From NCBI GenBank assembly GCA_021812735.1, contig JAKAMV010000039.1:1-24249 (forward strand): DNA of 24,249 nt, written 5' to 3'. The position numbers were made by a program, and so were the translations under genes. Within the stretch, counting starts at the first letter, position 1. The number at the start of each line of letters is the position of its first letter. The notes under the pieces were generated by a model. That model was not told the origin of the DNA, did no database searches, and saw nothing but the letters and a program-made list of their open reading frames with translations. Shown here in pieces: positions 22,899 to 24,249 of the stretch. The stretch is from Chloroflexota bacterium (lineage in GTDB: Bacteria; Chloroflexota; Limnocylindria; Limnocylindrales; CSP1-4).

Positions 22899-24249
22899 TC
22901 AGACCACCACGGCCTCGATGCCCAGCATGTCGGCGAGGTGCCGCAGCTGGGGCGTCCAGCTGCCGTAGGCGGCGCCCTGGTGGTGGGTCGCGCCTGCGCG
23001 CAGCCAGCCGTCGCACCAATCGGCGATCGAGAGCGTGTCGTGGCGGAACAGCGTCTGCGGCGCGCTGATCTCGCGCGGCGCGAACGGCAGCAGCTCCCCC
23101 TCGCTGATCACGAACCGCCACTGGTTGAGGCCGGTCGTGACCACCGCGAGGTTGGTGATGTGGCCCGGCCGGTAGGCGAACTCGAAGCCCGCGCCGAAGC
23201 CGTGCACGCCGTGGTAGTAGATCGAGTGCTTGACCTTGACCTCGCCCGGCGTGCCCATCGCGGGGTTGCCGTGGCCGTCGTGGCTGAACATCACGGCGTT
23301 CTGGTCATAGTCGATGACGTAGTTCTCGAGCGTGGTCGCGGTGCCCGCCAGCTCCTGGAGGATCACCTGGGCGACGGCGGTGTTCACGTCGCCCTCAGGG
23401 GCGGCGGGGATGCCGATCTCGCACAGGCGTCCGGTGCCGTAGGACGGGATCACGCCCACCCGCGGGTCGGTCAGCCACACCTGGTCGAATGCGCAGAACG
23501 CGTCGAATCTGTACTCCTTGGCGATCTGCTCCAGGGCGATCGCCAGGCGGACGGACCGCTCGAACAGCGCCGCGTCCATGTCCACCGTGTACTTGGCGCG
23601 CTCCTCGGCCACCACCCGGTCCACCAGGTCCTGCGGCAGCTCGCCGACACGGACGGCGACCTTCTCGGGCTCCAGCGGCCAGTAGACCGCGCCCAGCGTC
23701 TCGCGCATGGAGAGGCCGTCGAACATGAGGTCCGTCATGCCCTCGAAGTTGTGGCCGACGAGCGCCACGCGGGTCTCGCGCAGCCTGCGGCGGACTGCCG
23801 CGGCCTGGATCACCTCGTGGACCCTGCGCCGACCCTCGGGATCGTCGAACAGCGAGGTGACCAGGGTGTAGTCGCGGCCGGTGCGGAGCAGGACCGCGGT
23901 CAACTCCGGCATGCCCGCCATGCCGGAGTTGAGCATCACCACGTCGAAGCCGTCCTGCTCGCCCAGGCGGCGGATCCTCTGGGCGTTCCAGACCAGGATC
24001 GGCGCCGTCGTGTCGATGATCAGCCGGGCCGGGACGAGGCCCTTGGTGTAGGCCAGCTCCATCATCACGATGAGGTCCACGCCCGCGGCGTTGAAGGTCT
24101 TGGCGGCTGCTGCCGCCTGCCACTCCTCCTCAACCAGGCCGGCGTGGACCACCTCGCCCCATTGGGCGAACGCGTCGGCGATCTCCTGGGCCGCCGCCGT
24201 CGCCGCCTCGCGCATGTGGCCGGTCTTGTTGTAGTTGTCCTCGAGCAGC
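22899..24249 (-). CDS. L-arabinose/L-fucose isomerase-like protein, 5' end outside window
   Basis: At least 449 residues; the frame is open to the right edge (LLEDNYNKTGHM precedes the first ATG at 24215), so the true start lies beyond. It looks like the AraA/FucI-fold family of aldose-ketose isomerases. By eye, AraA metal ligands can be matched to Glu in PEGD (about 23390), Glu in TLENYV (about 23322), His in FSHDGHG (about 23278) and His in GATHHQG (about 22985). The N-terminal part has alternating Rossmann-like strands (VDLIVMMELAY, VALVGHNFEGMTDLMFD). It would convert an aldose or similar sugar to a ketose. It is first of an isomerase, TIM-like, YjbQ run with nine- and 19-base gaps. The substrate is not readable from sequence. 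Confidence 0.8.
   Translation of the reverse strand, partial: LLEDNYNKTGHMREAATAAAQEIADAFAQWGEVVHAGLVEEEWQAAAAAKTFNAAGVDLIVMMELAYTKGLVPARLIIDTTAPILVWNAQRIRRLGEQDGFDVVMLNSGMAGMPELTAVLLRTGRDYTLVTSLFDDPEGRRRVHEVIQAAAVRRRLRETRVALVGHNFEGMTDLMFDGLSMRETLGAVYWPLEPEKVAVRVGELPQDLVDRVVAEERAKYTVDMDAALFERSVRLAIALEQIAKEYRFDAFCAFDQVWLTDPRVGVIPSYGTGRLCEIGIPAAPEGDVNTAVAQVILQELAGTATTLENYVIDYDQNAVMFSHDGHGNPAMGTPGEVKVKHSIYYHGVHGFGAGFEFAYRPGHITNLAVVTTGLNQWRFVISEGELLPFAPREISAPQTLFRHDTLSIADWCDGWLRAGATHHQGAAYGSWTPQLRHLADMLGIEAVVV

Noticed and set aside
1..24249. tRNA, rRNA, CRISPR, transposase or phage genes
   Set aside because: No T-loop-like GTTCGANTC context, spaced direct-repeat array, DDE-type protein or integrase was seen on either strand.

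Overview
The window is GC-rich (roughly 70% by eye, not counted) and bacterial: close-packed genes, GTG as well as ATG starts, ATGA/GTGA overlaps, and one lipoprotein with a Ser/Thr/Ala-rich tether. That style, together with a winged-helix YcaQ-type protein, a GT-C glycosyltransferase next to a polysaccharide deacetylase, and a coil-GGDEF protein, fits a high-GC Chloroflexota or Actinomycetota genome. I cannot choose between them from this sequence. I see no tRNA, rRNA, CRISPR, IS element or phage gene.

Region 1 (1-8221) is a carbohydrate-uptake locus. On the minus strand lie a lipoprotein sugar-binding protein, a CUT2-type permease, a single-domain ATPase, a zinc MDR dehydrogenase, a Gfo/Idh/MocA dehydrogenase, and the first 38 codons of a corrinoid (B12) protein that runs off the left edge. 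A divergent LacI-family gene follows on the plus strand and overlaps an unrecognised 290-aa gene. Two near-identical 16-bp LacI-operator-like sites lie before the Gfo/Idh gene and before lacI. A perfect 18-bp inverted repeat sits between the binding-protein and permease genes. My inference is that a sugar or cyclitol, perhaps methylated, is imported and oxidised, with a methyl group passed to the corrinoid protein.

Region 2 (8219-14342) holds a YcaQ-like winged-helix protein that converges on the unknown gene through a hairpin containing both stop codons. Next comes a translationally coupled trio (B12-binding radical SAM enzyme and two small membrane proteins), then a coiled-coil GGDEF protein and a pyrrolysine-free MttB-family methyltransferase. 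That methyltransferase is a candidate partner for a corrinoid protein.

Region 3 (14343-17577, minus) is a cell-surface pair: a polytopic GT-C glycosyltransferase followed by an exported polysaccharide deacetylase. Region 4 (17929-21619, plus) has citrate synthase, a 398-bp repeat-bearing gap, and a crotonase-family protein overlapping a MetC-type PLP lyase. Region 5 (21665-24249, minus) is a compact operon of an arabinose/fucose-isomerase-like protein (5' end outside the window), a triosephosphate-isomerase-like protein and a YjbQ-family protein, probably another sugar-catabolic module.

Nothing here proves a new system. The points most worth pursuing are the corrinoid protein inside a sugar-transport operon, the radical-SAM/membrane trio, and the isomerase/TIM/YjbQ operon.
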